Of a stretch of DNA of 64,000 nucleotides, positions 53,201 to 64,000 are shown piece after piece. The stretch is from Monoplex corrugatus (Eukaryota > Mollusca > Gastropoda > Littorinimorpha > Ranellidae), in contig JAPXFY010000015.1 in the NCBI GenBank assembly GCA_030674185.1, positions 29,283,185-29,347,184 of the forward strand, read 5' to 3'. Within the stretch, counting starts at the first letter, position 1. Each line of letters opens with the position of its first letter. The notes below the pieces were generated by a model. It was not told where the DNA came from and made no database searches. It was given only the letters and a program-made list of their open reading frames with translations. A program made the position numbers and the translations under genes.

Positions 53201-56200
53201 AAGCAAGCTCCTAAGCACTATGCACTTTTCCGCAAATGTTATACACAAAAGCATATGCTAACAATAAAAGGAACCATATGTAGCGAGAAAAGGAAACAAA
53301 AGTATATAATTTATATTGTAAATATTCATTATGTATTGTACACGTTCAGTATGAAAACAATCTTCTGATGTACAAAAATCCAAACACATACACACAAGCA
53401 AGCACACACAAACACCATAACAGAAACTCATGCTGATGACTGCACGACACCAAAGCATTGTTTGCAACTCCATGGAACACACACAAAAAGCATTTTCTCA
53501 CACAACAAATCACACTGTGCGGACAGATGGGCAAAGAGTAGAGAGGAAAACGAAGCCAGACTAATACTAGCTTAAGAAAAGAAGTTTTAGAGCTCTCTTA
53601 AAAGATGAGAAATGTTGCAAATGAAAAACACCTGAGGAGAGTGACTTCTGTTGTTGTGGAGCACAGAAACAATAAATGCTGGCCAAAAATTAGTTTTTAC
53701 ATGAGGAATGCAAAGTGTGTTCACTTGATGATGACCAGAGTTGTCTGTATTGAGTGTAAACAGAAAGGACATAAAAAATATAGGCAGGGGTAGTTTCAAC
53801 GAAGAAGTAACAGAGATCTGAGAACTTATTCAAGTTATTGTTTATCCTGTGCTTGGACTGGGAGCAAGTGAAATTTGTTAAGAAAGGTGCTGACAATGAT
53901 CATATTTTGTCAGCCTTCAAAATTGGTCTTGCAGCAGAGTTCTGAACCTTTCACAGTTAGCCAGAAATTTATTGTGGGCCATCAAAAAGGAGAGATTAGC
54001 AAGAGTCTAACTGGGACAGGACACACACACAGTCTATTTAAAAAAAATTTTCCCCTTCTCTTTTTAACCGACAACAAAAAGAAAATGCTTATTAAACTGT
54101 GATGCCTACGTTTAATCTAATATCCCATAACCTGTTACAAACTTGAAATGCTGTTGAAAACAAAATCAAACTATCTGAAATTTTCTAAAATCATGTGAAT
54201 TTAAAAATGTCTTACTTTTTTCATCCGCATATACAGGCAGGTGTTGCAAGGAGACGAATCCAGCAGACTGCAGCAAGACGGGAAGCCTAGAGTAGTCATG
54301 CTGTAGATGAGTGTCTGCCACTCCATCTATCCAGTAATGCCATGGTCTTCCGCTTGCTCGAGAGCATGAGTAACTGATGTTGTAACTGTAAGCTTGAAGG
54401 GCTGGCTAGTTGACCACTTGATCTGATCCACTGTTATGTTATATAACAGTCGACAGGTATTGCTCCAACTATCTATTGGATCTCTTTCATTTCTACTCAC
54501 ATCTCTTTTGGTCTTGTCTGATGCTCTTCTGGGACATCTCTCTCTCTCTCAAGACTTGTTTAATGTCAAAGTACGGCACTGTTAAGTCAGTGTGGGTACA
54601 AAGATTGTATTGATAAATGTTGGCTTTTGTTTCCATTGGGATGCTGGGGTGTTTTACAAGGTGTGAAGTCAACAGCTCAGAACAATTCCCTTTTGGACTC
54701 CGATACAAATTTCTCAGTCCATTTTTCCATCATCGGTAAGTAAGCTTTCCAAGTACTTAAATTGCATATCATTTTCTAACCTCTGATTCTGATTCTGATG
54801 TACAGTCTGTCAGGTGTTTGTCTAATGACAAAACCTGTGTCTGCTTGTACTAATTTTCATACTATGATTTTCATAACTGATATTTAATTAACTGATTCGT
54901 ATAATTTTGCAGCTGTGTTTTGTTGCAGTTCATGACCATTAATTTTGATCAATTTCTTCCATGTAGATGCTCAAGTTCATATTGCTCATAGCCTAGCCGA
55001 CGATAAGAGCCATATCAGGGCTCACAAAGTCACATCATGTTAAAAGCAATTTCAAATTAATCAAAACGACAACAGTTAAAAAGCATGCACATGACTATCC
55101 TTTCAAATTTAAATACATTTAAAAATCTTTCCCACATGTATAATCATTTTAGATTAAATCTATTAATCTCTTGTCAAAATTTGAAAATCGCATCTGGAAG
55201 AGCATCTCTGAAAAGGTTCTTTAATAAGGAGTCTGCTTACATCTCACATCATATATACATGCTTAAGTCCAAGCATTCAATGCCAAGTGGCTCATCGCAC
55301 AGTGTACACCATGATGTTTCTTCATTTTTCTAAAAAGGTATGAGTAAGCGTAGAATGTATGACCCTTGTGTAACCTGCCTAACACTGTCTCTTTCCTATC
55401 AAAATACAGATAGGAGAATCCATTTCAGGTTTAGATAGATGTGGAAAAGTCTGTTGCCTGTTTGGTTGTTCCAATCTTCCTGCCAGAAATTTTTCACACA
55501 AGTTTGTCCTTTGGATTTCAAATCTACTGAAAAAAAACCCACCTAAAAACAAACAAACAAACCAAAAAACAAGTTTGTACATTGGATTTCAAATCTACTC
55601 AAAAAAAAAAAATCTTACACTATGTGACACAGTACACGTTTCAATTATGCTGTTTATAGTTCACCTGACCATTTGGGCCATCACAAGTCTCACTGCCAAA
55701 CAAAATGCACATTGCCTGAAGAATGCCTACAGAGAATAATGGAAATATTCAAGATTCATGTGCCAAAAATTCTGTGGGTAAAAGTTATTTCATATGCTTT
55801 TAACAATTATTTTTCTTTCATTTTTTCCCCTTAATACTCGAATGAGGCTGGCCTATGCCTGAAAGAACAACAATATCAGCACTCAATGACACTACTAAAG
55901 AAAACCAGCATTAACACACAAAGACATTGCTTAAAACAGTACCAGCAAGAAAATTTTTTTTTTTATAACAATGACTGGCTGGGTAAACTCTTTCCAAAAC
56001 ATCCAATGACTAGAGATCAAAAACAATGCAAAGTCTAAAGTTTGTGGCACTTAATTAATTTGAAATAAATCACAGCAGTAAAGTGCTTTGTTTATTTCTA
56101 ACTTAATCACAAAGATTCCTATGCTGCCATGTGGCCGACCAGTGTCAAGACTAGTATGTCCATGTGAAAAACAATATTTTGGTAGAAAAATCACAGAAGA

Positions 56201-57718
56201 CTTATTACAACAAGTAACAGGTAAAGGTTGTCCCGTAAACCGGAAGTTGTAGGAAAGAGAGTTGGAATAAACCCCTAATTCTTGCGGGGTCAATATTGTG
56301 TTGAACACAGTCCAGTTTTCTTTTCTTGAACCAGACCTGGAACATGGCCCAATTTTTTTTTTCTTGAGCCAGATCCAAACTCAATAAGATGGCTGAAAGC
56401 AGGGAATCTCTACCTCTATGCCAAAAAGATCTTTCCTACTACAAGTTCCACTTCTTGTACGAAAATCAGTGTCTTGTTATTCTCATTATCTTGAACATTT
56501 AATTCATAAAGTCTCAAGACAACTTATTTCACTTCAGCTTGGAGGAAATTTGTATGAAAATAATATATTTAACGAAAAACACAACACAACACACACCAAG
56601 ATTATCAACCATAAGTGATCACCCTGTTCAAGTCATTATATTTTTCCTGTCTAGCATTTGAGTGTATTCTGTGTGGTCACAGTGGCCCTGAAAAAGAACT
56701 GCACATTCAATGATGCACATAAATTTGGGACAAACACATGACCATGAATAAATCTGGGAAAGGATGGCAGATATAACGAAAATTTAAATATTTATCTGTA
56801 GGGGAATGGTGAAAAGGTGTGAATATAACAATACTAATTACTAGTAAAGATTTTATCTGTACGCTTCTGACAAATGTTTGCAATTTCATTCACATGGGAA
56901 CAACTATGACACATCTTTACTATGAATTCTGACTGTACATTTGTGACTCATTGTTCATCCATGCATCACCAAAATTAAGTTATAGTGTTCCCCAAAATAG
57001 TGGAAGCGGGGGATGTGGGTGGAATTGCAAATGATGTATTTCTATATATTGGCTCAATGTTACCTTGAAAATAAACTGTCCACTGAAACCTATTTGAAAA
57101 TAAATTTGGTTTACTGAAACCTAAATATCTGTGACATTCTGCAAAGAAAAGACACTAAACATAAATCAAAGACAGCATGATTTACTAATTCTTTTTAGAA
57201 CTATGGCTGTCTGAAGGAGGCGATAAATGTCGGATGAGATGAAGCAGAAGCAAGACTGGCAGCAGAAATGGCAGCACCAACCATAAGACAAGCCCATCTG
57301 AAACACAGAAACACACACATTCAAAATACTTTATATTATTATAATGGAAAACAAAACAAAAATCAAACTAAAATTTTCTCTCTACAGGTTTTTCAACAAA
57401 TATTTTACCTCACATTTGAACCCTTTACTACTTTTGAAGATAGATTCGAATACAAGGGCTTAAAGACTGTAATTACCTCTAAACAACAAAACACCCTGAA
57501 CAAAGTTCTGTTAGTGATGAAGTCCATCTGCATCACTGGATGACAGAGTAATCTTTTGCACTGCTATTTTCTACACAAGACAGAACAGAGACTAATATTC
57601 TGCCCAAGATGAAACGTCGAAAAATCTATTTCCTTCCTGTTATCATTCTCTATTTAAACTTGGCATTGCCAGCAAAGTAATGCTCAAATTTATTCAGAGT
57701 AGAGTACAATCACAAGCA
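50206..57718. other. Long gene-free interval
   Basis: 7.5 kb of AT-rich sequence where I recognise no gene or element. It holds several short tandem or close duplications (50341-50385, 50405-50470, 52483-52545, 52655-52735, 52800-52840 with 53068-53106, 55496-55610, 56310-56372, 57065-57130) and a CAA/GAT microsatellite at 53148-53178. Frames of 60-145 codons here have no domain signature. Confidence 0.6.
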
Positions 57719-57719
57719 G

Positions 57720-57855
57720 ATGGAGGTTAAAGATCTATTCCGTGGTACTTTTGCATTTGTGGAATCCAGCCTGTTTTTCAGTAGTAGTGGTTACTGAAAA
57801 ACAGGCTGGATTCCACAAATGCAGAAGTACCACGGAACAGATCTTTAACCTCCAT
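57720..57855. repeat. Long palindrome, 64-bp arms and 8-bp loop
   Basis: 57720-57783 and 57792-57855 are reverse complements with only two mismatches, both transitions. The right arm is the start of the LINE RT fragment that follows; the left arm is an inverted copy of it. Confidence 0.96.
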
Positions 57856-58283
57856 ATACTTTGCAAAAAACATCTCGGACACCAGAAGGAGCTCAAAAGC
57901 ATCTTCATAAACTTCAATACAGCATATGACAAAAGAGTCGGACACAAGGCATTGTGGGCCACAGTGAAGAAATTTAACATGAGGCAAAAACAAATCAACA
58001 CTTTCCAGCATACTAGCAACTATATTCTCAAGCAACCAGTGTATTTACACAGGATATGTACTGGTGAGTAGTTCCATACTTCAGTTGGAGTTCATCAGAG
58101 CTGCCTTCTGCCTCTCACACTTTTTGATATATTTCTGGAACAGATCATTCCTGACACTCTTGAAGATCATGTCAGAACAATCAGCATTGGAGAAAGAGCC
58201 ATCATAAACCTTCACTCCACAGATAACACTGATGGCCTGGCAGGCAGTAAGTAAGAACTTACAAAGCTTGGAAAAACTCCCCT
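57795..58283 (+). pseudogene. LINE RT fragment (RTE-like family C)
   Basis: Plus strand: EKQAGFHKCRSTTEQIFNLH, CKKHLGHQKELKSIFINFNT and AYDKRVGHKALWATVKKF (57795-57990, RT palm A region), then VGVHQSCLLPLTLFDIFLEQ (58085-58145) and TISIGERAIINLHSTDNTDG (58165-58225). The catalytic (F/Y)ADD box is mutated to STDN, so it cannot polymerise. Ends at 58283, where a minus-strand element starts. Different from RTE-A and from the copies at 150-1690 and 16340-17180. Confidence 0.8.
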
Positions 58284-58800
58284 TTTTAGCCTCATGTACA
58301 ATTACTGTTTCTAACATGTGCAACTTTAAATAATGGACGTGGAGCACGCCACCCCTGAGATCTGAACTGGTAGCCCAAGAATGGAGATGGTAGAGTTGGC
58401 AGCGACAAAAAAGATTCGTGAGAACCATCTGCTCCAGTTAAGTGGTCAAGTTAAGTGGCGATCCCTAAAACTGTGACAGTTAAAAGGATTCTCTGAGTGC
58501 CAACACACTGCTTTTAATATGGGCAGAATGATGGAAGGCCAAAGAACTGACTTTCATGGACTACAGGATTCAGCACACTTGTATCTTTTCTCGGTCGATA
58601 TCGCATATGAAATCCATCGGGACATTGTGGTTGTGTCATGCTTTTTCCTTATTTGTCATTGATCCTTATTTGTCATTGATGGATATGATGAACTGCCTGC
58701 GATTAGTATTTGTTTTCAGTGCATTTCCAGTACCATTCGAAACAGTGTACCAGACAGAGGTTGTTTTCTTCACTGGACTTACCTACACTGTCTGACAAAG
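58284..58800 (-). pseudogene. DIRS-like RNase H fragment (copy 2)
   Basis: On the minus strand, GSPLNLTT and EQMVLTNLFCR precede HLHSWATSSDLRGGVLHVHY and LKLHMLETVIVHEAKKG. They line up with the TDAS-GWGA and H-NYLEL blocks of DIRS RNase H but with the catalytic Asp lost. Related at DNA level to 40850-41270. Stops throughout. The element stops at 58284 against the LINE fragment. Confidence 0.42.
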
Positions 58801-59094
58801 CACTGACAGAGAACTGAGGGGATGGTTCTTCCATGATTGGTTCTTTGCACTGAACTTCCAGAAAGAAGGACAAGGAAATGGAGTTGTTGTGGTGAAAGGC
58901 GATGTCTTTTTTTTGCATCAAAGAGACTATATACCTTGCTCAATCTGCCAGTGGCCAATGCAAGTAACACTGAAAACATTAAAAGGGTGACCCTGTTCAT
59001 GGGTTTGTACAGCACTTACCCTAAAGTATTGAACACTAGTAAGAGGTCCTAGGTAAGAATTCACTTCAGGTTTTGGGCTTCCTTGGATGCCAAA
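58801..59094. other. Unassigned spacer
   Basis: No recognised gene or element in this stretch. Confidence 0.5.
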
Positions 59095-59141
59095 CCTACC
59101 AATATTTCTCAAAGGAGGAAATTACCCTAGCTGAACTCATC

Positions 59142-59212
<71 letters not shown>

Positions 59213-59847
59213 TATGTGTGTATGCGTGAGAGAGAGAGAGAGACAGAGAGAGTCAAACAAACAGTACAAAAATACAATCACAAAGAAGGAAGAAAAGACA
59301 CTGCAGCTGTTAGAAGGTAAGTACGCTGCTAATGACCCAGTGCACCCAGAAATACAATAATCTGCACGTGTGTGTTGGGGGAGGGGATGAGTGTGTGTGT
59401 GTATGTAAGAGTACGGGTGGGACACAGAGAGAGAATAACAACTTGGGTCAAGGGTCACAGGTTTAACTGGCTGAATGCACCCTAACTTAACATTGTGTGT
59501 CAGGGCTTAAAACAGGAGGAAAAAAACCACTGAAACTAGGGGGTCCGGGGGCAAATCAAGGGCCATAACTTGCGCGCCGTTGCTATGAACGCTTGCAAGC
59601 CGATTACGGATGCCTTGCTCCTTTCGTTTTTTGTTGTTGTTGTTGTTGTTGTTTTTTTGACAAACCTAAAATCGCGGAATTCCGCCCAGACGTGGAACGT
59701 TTTAAGCCCTGGTGTGTGTGTGTGTGTGCGTGTGTGAGTGCGCATGCGTGTGTGCGTGTCTGTGCACAGATGGGACAGAAAGGATGACAACTTGGCTCAA
59801 GAGTCCTGAGCCTAACACTACAGATTGAGTGTAACCTTGCTCAGCAT

Positions 59848-59909
<62 letters not shown>

Positions 59910-60005
59910 CTTGAGTCATACATACAGGATGACAACTTTGCTCAAGGGTCACATGCCTAGCAGGATGAGTGCACCCTAGCTCAGCATCCTCTGCATGTGT
60001 GTGTA
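59095..60005 (+). repeat. Array of a ~75-bp core repeat alternating with GT tracts
   Basis: Cores with the pattern GGATGACAACTTGGCTCAAG, then GGTCAC-(T)GCCTA, TGAGTGCACCCTAGCTCAGC and ATC lie at 59425-59500, 59775-59850 and 59929-59995, with a partial one ending at 59141. Each is followed within a few bases by GT repeats: 59142-59220, 59492-59499 (short), 59851-59907 and 59993-60003. One further core sits 44 kb away at 15013-15085, again followed by GT. Also in this block: a GA tract (59227-59250), a GT tract at 59712-59760 and (TTG)n at 59629-59655. Confidence 0.82.
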
Positions 60006-60150
60006 CATTCGTTATTTCTTTTAACGTCTATTCACATATGTGCTTTTAGATAAAAAAAAAAAAAAGCGTTGAAACAGGCCCTTTACGGAGTAAGAAAAAA
60101 TCTAACAAGCAAACAAACAGGAGCAGGTGGGATTTACAGGTATACAACAA
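60006..60150. other. Probable 3' non-coding end of the I/Nimb-like LINE
   Basis: Includes an A run at 60051-60064 (T run on the LINE strand), so it is not a normal minus-strand poly-A tail; the exact LINE 3' end is unclear. Confidence 0.4.
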
Positions 60151-60154
60151 TCAT

Positions 60155-61419
60155 GCTTAATCAAAGAAAACGACCTACAGGACTGTGCAGTAAGTGCCTC
60201 GCAATGTGTAAATACAGAGTAAAATCAGTATGTATCTGTTTTAGATTTGTAAATGATGCAGGGAAATAAGGTCGCATTCGCTGACAACACAAAAGGTGTT
60301 TAACTGTTATGTTATCACTACAGATACATTTGATGGTTTTACTGAATTTAGTTTGAAGCAAATTGAGACATAATCTGTAAGCTAACGTTATCTCTAGTCT
60401 TGTAAAACCCTGGTAATTTACGATGAATGGGTGAAGGTCACATTGCGCTTTTACTTTGTTTTCTAATGTAGCGTTCATTTCATGCTCACATAGTGGCAAA
60501 TCAAGTTTAGTACTGCCAGCCCTATTCAGTTGCACTTTTAGCTATTCCGTCGACCCGATCGTTATTTATGATACCACAGTGTGATGGGATCCAACAAAAA
60601 GTAACTTGTGTATTATTTGTTATTAAACAATGAATTAGACATTTTTATCTCATATATTAACCTACAATTTACCTTATGTTCGCAACTTTTTAACGATTGT
60701 AATGCAGATTTCGAATCTACACATAAGATACTATACAAAGTTATGGGTAGATCCACTATATATTTTAGTGCCATTAGGATGGCAACTAATTCAGAAGTGA
60801 AGATTGAATGCCCAAGTCCTAAAGAGTAAGCCTTTTCTACTTTAAATTTAGGAATTAGAAAACCAGAGCCCGCAGCACCATCATCTAGAACAGAGCCATC
60901 GGTAAATATTTTCAAATAATGTAAATATTTTGTATGTAGATGTGACAGAACATTAACTGCTAACAAGTGTGGATTAGTATCTTTTCTCAAGTCATTATCA
61001 GTGTAGTTGATATCAAAAGTTGCACTGGACAATTCCCATGGGGATAGAGGACAACATATCATTTTATGCGAAACTTTGTTAGGTACTACACGGGAAATTT
61101 CGAAGAGCTCATGTGTGTAAATGCATATTGTTTCTTGTGCCTTTATTGTTCTTGCTCTCTTGGGGAAATGGATGTCAGACCGAATTTTAAGTTCTGTATC
61201 GGCATAATTAGCCACAGCATTTGCTCTAACTATATATTTAGCAGCTGATAACTTCCTCCAATCATCCAATGGAAGGATGCCGGCTATTTTATATACTTCT
61301 TGAGTTTGTGTATATACCGGTACCCCAAGAGCACATTTAACAGCTTTACTGTCTAAACTTTGAAGTTTTCTCAAATAGCATTTTGGAGTTGAAAAATATA
61401 CCTCTTGGCCATAAGCCAA
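60155..61419 (-). pseudogene. I/Nimb-like LINE: RNase H domain and C-terminus
   Basis: On the minus strand the frame 61419-60613 starts in the RT thumb (LRKLQSLDSKAVKCALGVPV). RNase H follows: LKIFTDGSVLDDGAAGSGFL (Asp), SIFTSELVAILMALKYI (Glu) and LCVDSKSALQSLKS (Asp), about 60930-60680. A stop at 60613 and frame changes lead to FVGSHHTV (normally WIPSH-G, near 60590) and to the C-terminal frame 60535-60161, with YRLCLNLLQTKFS, ITVKHLLCCQ (the cysteine-rich end) and ARHLLHSPVGRFL. RNase H in a LINE is a mark of the I-like groups. Confidence 0.87.
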
Positions 61420-61429
61420 CTTCGATCTG

Positions 61430-62755
61430 ACTAAAGCTGTTACAAGATGTACTAACGTTTTAGTGTCCTGTCCCCATGATTTATTACTACTAATTTTTAT
61501 TAAGTTATACTTTTCATAGCTTTATATAACAAGGCATCAATATGTTTTTTCCACTGTAAATTAGAAGTGAAGTGTACTCCCAGAAATTTCAAATGAGTAG
61601 CATATTTCAGTTTCTCATTATCAATTTTAAACAACGGTACCTCTTTAGGACTGAGACCATTATATAAAAGCATCATGTGTTTTTTCATGGGATATTTCGA
61701 GACCATTAACCGTCAAGTAAGTGGAAATATTATTAATTTCACGTTGGTAGACCTGTTTAATGTAGTTTATCTCTCTTAAGGAAGTCTTCCTTTTTAACGA
61801 AACATTCATCCACATCGCTATATCATCAGCGTACTGAGCTAAGTTTATACTGTTTGAGACTTGTGTTGGCAGGTCATAGATTAAAATATTAAATAATAAA
61901 GGAGATATTACAGAACCCTGTGGAATTCCCATATTTCCAGGTCGTTTTTCAGAGTATGTATTACCTACTTTAGCTACTATACTTCAGTCACTTATGAATG
62001 CTTTGATAAAATAATAAAGATTACCATTGAGACCAATGTGTTTTAATTTCATCAAAAGTCTCGCATGCCAGACTTGGTCGTACGCTTTTTAAAGATCAAA
62101 AAAGGTAGCTAAAACATTTTTTCTCTTAGCAAACTGATTTTTGATTTGAGTTGTTAATTTGACCAATTGGTCTACTGTCGATCTACCTTTTCGAAACCCA
62201 GACTGGTTAATAGGTAATATATTATTTTTCTCACAAAAGTAAGTCAGTCGATTCAATATAATTTTTTCCATTAAGTTTTGATGTTAGTGAGATAGGTCTA
62301 TAACTACCGAGAGTAGAGAGCGGTTTATTAGCTTTTGGTATAGGTAACACAACAGAAGTCTTCCAAATGTCAGGTATGCGACCACTTTCCCAGCATTTTA
62401 GTATACTTTTGTGTAAATATTCAATCCATTTCTCAGGTAAATGAATTAAAAGTGTATATGAAACGCCATCGAGTCCTACAGCCGATTTTTTGTTGTTCAA
62501 CAAAAGAAGGGCATCTTTAAGTTCTTGTAACGTAATTTTTGAATTTATGTACATGTGGCTATCAGGGGGAGGATCTGAGTATTCTTCTAATTCCTCAATT
62601 TTCCGTCTTTTCTCCCTTGTTGGAGTAGACAAGCTACTAGAATTACTTACTCTTGAAAAGAACTGAACAAATTCTTTGGCTTTCTCAGATGATGAAGGAA
62701 ATTCTTTGTCTTTAATCTTAATAGGAAACTGGGGTAAATGAAAACCATTTTTCAT
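61430..62755 (-). pseudogene. I/Nimb-like LINE reverse transcriptase
   Basis: Minus strand: KITLQELKDALLLLNNKKSA, VGLDGVSYTLLIHLPEKW, VVLPIPKANKPLSTLGSYRP and ISLTSKL (62560-62290). Then ILPINQSGFRKGRSTVDQLV and NVLATFFDL with a stop at about 62089 just before KAYDQVWHARLL (palm A). GIPQGSVISPLLFNILIYDL (61925-61865), LAQYADDIAMWM (61845-61810, catalytic box intact) and LKFLGVHFTSNLQWKKHIDA (61600-61535) follow. Four reading-frame breaks but all motifs survive, so it is fairly young. Confidence 0.9.
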
Positions 62756-62842
62756 TTCTTTGACCTTATTCCAAAGTTTAGGAAGATCTTTAGGCCCGGA
62801 AATTTGTTGAGAACAAAAATCTGACCAAAACTGCTTTCTGGC

Positions 62843-63938
62843 CTAGGCTATAACTTTGTTGGAATGAATCTTTCCCTTTTTCATATTGTAATGATCTTCT
62901 GGAGATTTAGTTTTTAAATAGATTTTATACATTTTCTTTTTTTCATTCTTTCCTTCCTCACATAATTGATTCCACCAACTATTTCCAACATAATTACCTC
63001 TGTTGACACATTTCCTTTTTGGAATTGAATTGCTTGCTGCCTCGTGTAGCGCGTTAGTGAAGTGTGAATACATATCATTAACATTGTCACTTTCGTTAAA
63101 CCTGCAATCTTTTGCCATTAAAATCTTATGGTATGTTATCCAGTTCGCACGGCTGTACATATATCTAGGTATATACGTCTTCTTGTACTGGCGTGTTATC
63201 AAACGGTTCATTTATAACTGTGACAATTTGCAGGTGATCACTTCCAAGGGAGTCAGATGTAACATCCCACATGCTATTAATGACAAGGTCAGGTGATAAC
63301 AAAGTTAGGTCAATGGCTGAAGCCTTATGTTTAGGATTGTCTGGAATTCTAGTTATTCTACCGTCATTTAACAGGACTAATCCAGAGTCAACATTTTCAA
63401 CAAAACGATTGTAAGAGACATACTGGCAGTCATTGTCCCAAAATGGAGAATGGGCATTAAAATCCCCCGTGATCAACCATTTCTCATTATGGTCTAAAGT
63501 CCGTAGCCAGTCACTGTTTTCTCCATCAGGGCCACGTGGATAATATATAGACATGATATTTATAGTTGACACAGAGTTAATTTTCACTTTCACAGCCACA
63601 TAATAAACTCCATCAGTATCCTTTGGCACAGGAGGTGGAATGATTTTATAATCCACGTCTTTACGTATATAAACGGCTACATAAATCTTTGAGTTATTAT
63701 CACAGACGTGTGTCACAGGAGGATAGTAATATTCTTCTAACTTTGGCAGTTTACATTTTGCCACATTTAATGATTGTAAGGCAACAATATGATGCTTATT
63801 GATGGACAAATATAGCTGCAGATGAGGATGATTAATAATCACTGAACGACTGTTCCAATGAAGAACAGAAAACTCTGTTGCGTAACGGTTTTTAACTTTA
63901 TACACAGGAAGAAAAAAACAAAACAAAACAAAAAACAA
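62843..63938 (-). pseudogene. I/Nimb-like LINE: APE endonuclease and linker
   Basis: The minus-strand frame 63938-63165 is open. FSVLHWNSRSVIINHPHLQL (start of the domain), IVALQSLNVAKCKL (normally TETWL, weak), VYYVAVKVKINSVSTINIMS, EKWLITGDFNAHSPFWDNDC (catalytic GDFNA box), KASAIDLTLLSPDLV and DSLGSDHLQIVTVI (SDH box) follow. A frameshift near 63180 leads to the linker 63211-62843 (RANWITYHKILMAKDCRF, WWNQLCEEGKNEKKKMYKIY). Catalytic residues look preserved. No ORF1 is visible upstream before the window ends; 63905-63955 is A-rich. Confidence 0.88.
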
Positions 63939-64000
63939 AAAATAAAATTAGAATAAAGTCAAGGGTGAAGATATCTTTGGCGAAAGTAAACACGACCTAT

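Overview
This is non-coding, repeat-dominated DNA from an animal genome. The retroelement mix points to a marine mollusc, probably a gastropod: RTE, L2/CR1-like and I/Nimb-like LINEs, Penelope-like elements, DIRS tyrosine-recombinase retrotransposons, Ty3/Gypsy elements and a Tc1 transposon. LINE 3' ends of the form GCGCTATATAAATA followed by (ATT)n, long GT/GA/AT microsatellites and AT-rich spacers fit the same picture. The species is an inference. I see no host protein-coding exon, rRNA, tRNA or CRISPR array that I can support; every recognisable coding stretch belongs to a mobile element, and almost all are broken.

Layout. 0-7.3 kb is a stack of nested retroelements: two decayed RTE-type LINE fragments on the minus strand, a plus-strand Penelope-like (PLE) endonuclease fragment, then a minus-strand Gypsy-like gag-protease relic cut by two later insertions. 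The first is a 413-bp LINE 3' fragment with a 12-bp target duplication. The second is a 5'-truncated PLE that itself carries a 0.56-kb TTAA-flanked MITE. 7.36-8.5 kb is an L2-like LINE 3' end with its diagnostic tail. 8.8-10.3 kb is a degenerate RTE copy with a fold-back duplication. 12.9-14.5 kb holds two LINE endonuclease pieces in opposite orientation. 16.3-19.8 kb holds two minus-strand LINEs, the second with an N-terminal PHD finger, endonuclease and reverse transcriptase. 20.4-22.7 kb is the best endonuclease-RT copy of the main RTE family ('RTE-A' here). It stops at the LTR of a minus-strand Gypsy element (22.7-26.8 kb) whose other LTR is missing. 27.9-29.5 kb is a complete Tc1-type transposon with terminal repeats and a singly frameshifted DD34E transposase. 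33.1-36.6 kb is a DIRS element. 40.7-41.4 and 58.3-58.8 kb are two related DIRS-like RNase H fragments. 42.5-46.1 kb is a split Gypsy relic. 46.36-49.69 kb is an RTE-A copy that was split by a second RTE-A copy inserted in the opposite direction with a 5-bp target duplication. 57.7-58.3 kb is a LINE RT fragment beginning in a long palindrome. 59.1-60.0 kb is an array of a conserved ~75-bp core that is repeatedly followed by GT tracts. 60.1-63.9 kb is a nearly full LINE with endonuclease, RT and RNase H.

How it fits together: there is no operon or pathway. The window records successive insertions, and several boundaries can be read to the base because disrupted reading frames rejoin across the inserted DNA. 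The clearest results are the nested insertions with target-site duplications, the TTAA MITE, the RTE-into-RTE insertion, the 64-bp-arm palindrome, the GT-seeding core repeat, and the many short tandem duplications of 16-42 bp. I found no convincing new biological system; the GT-associated core repeat and the TTAA MITE are the best candidates for undescribed repeat families.
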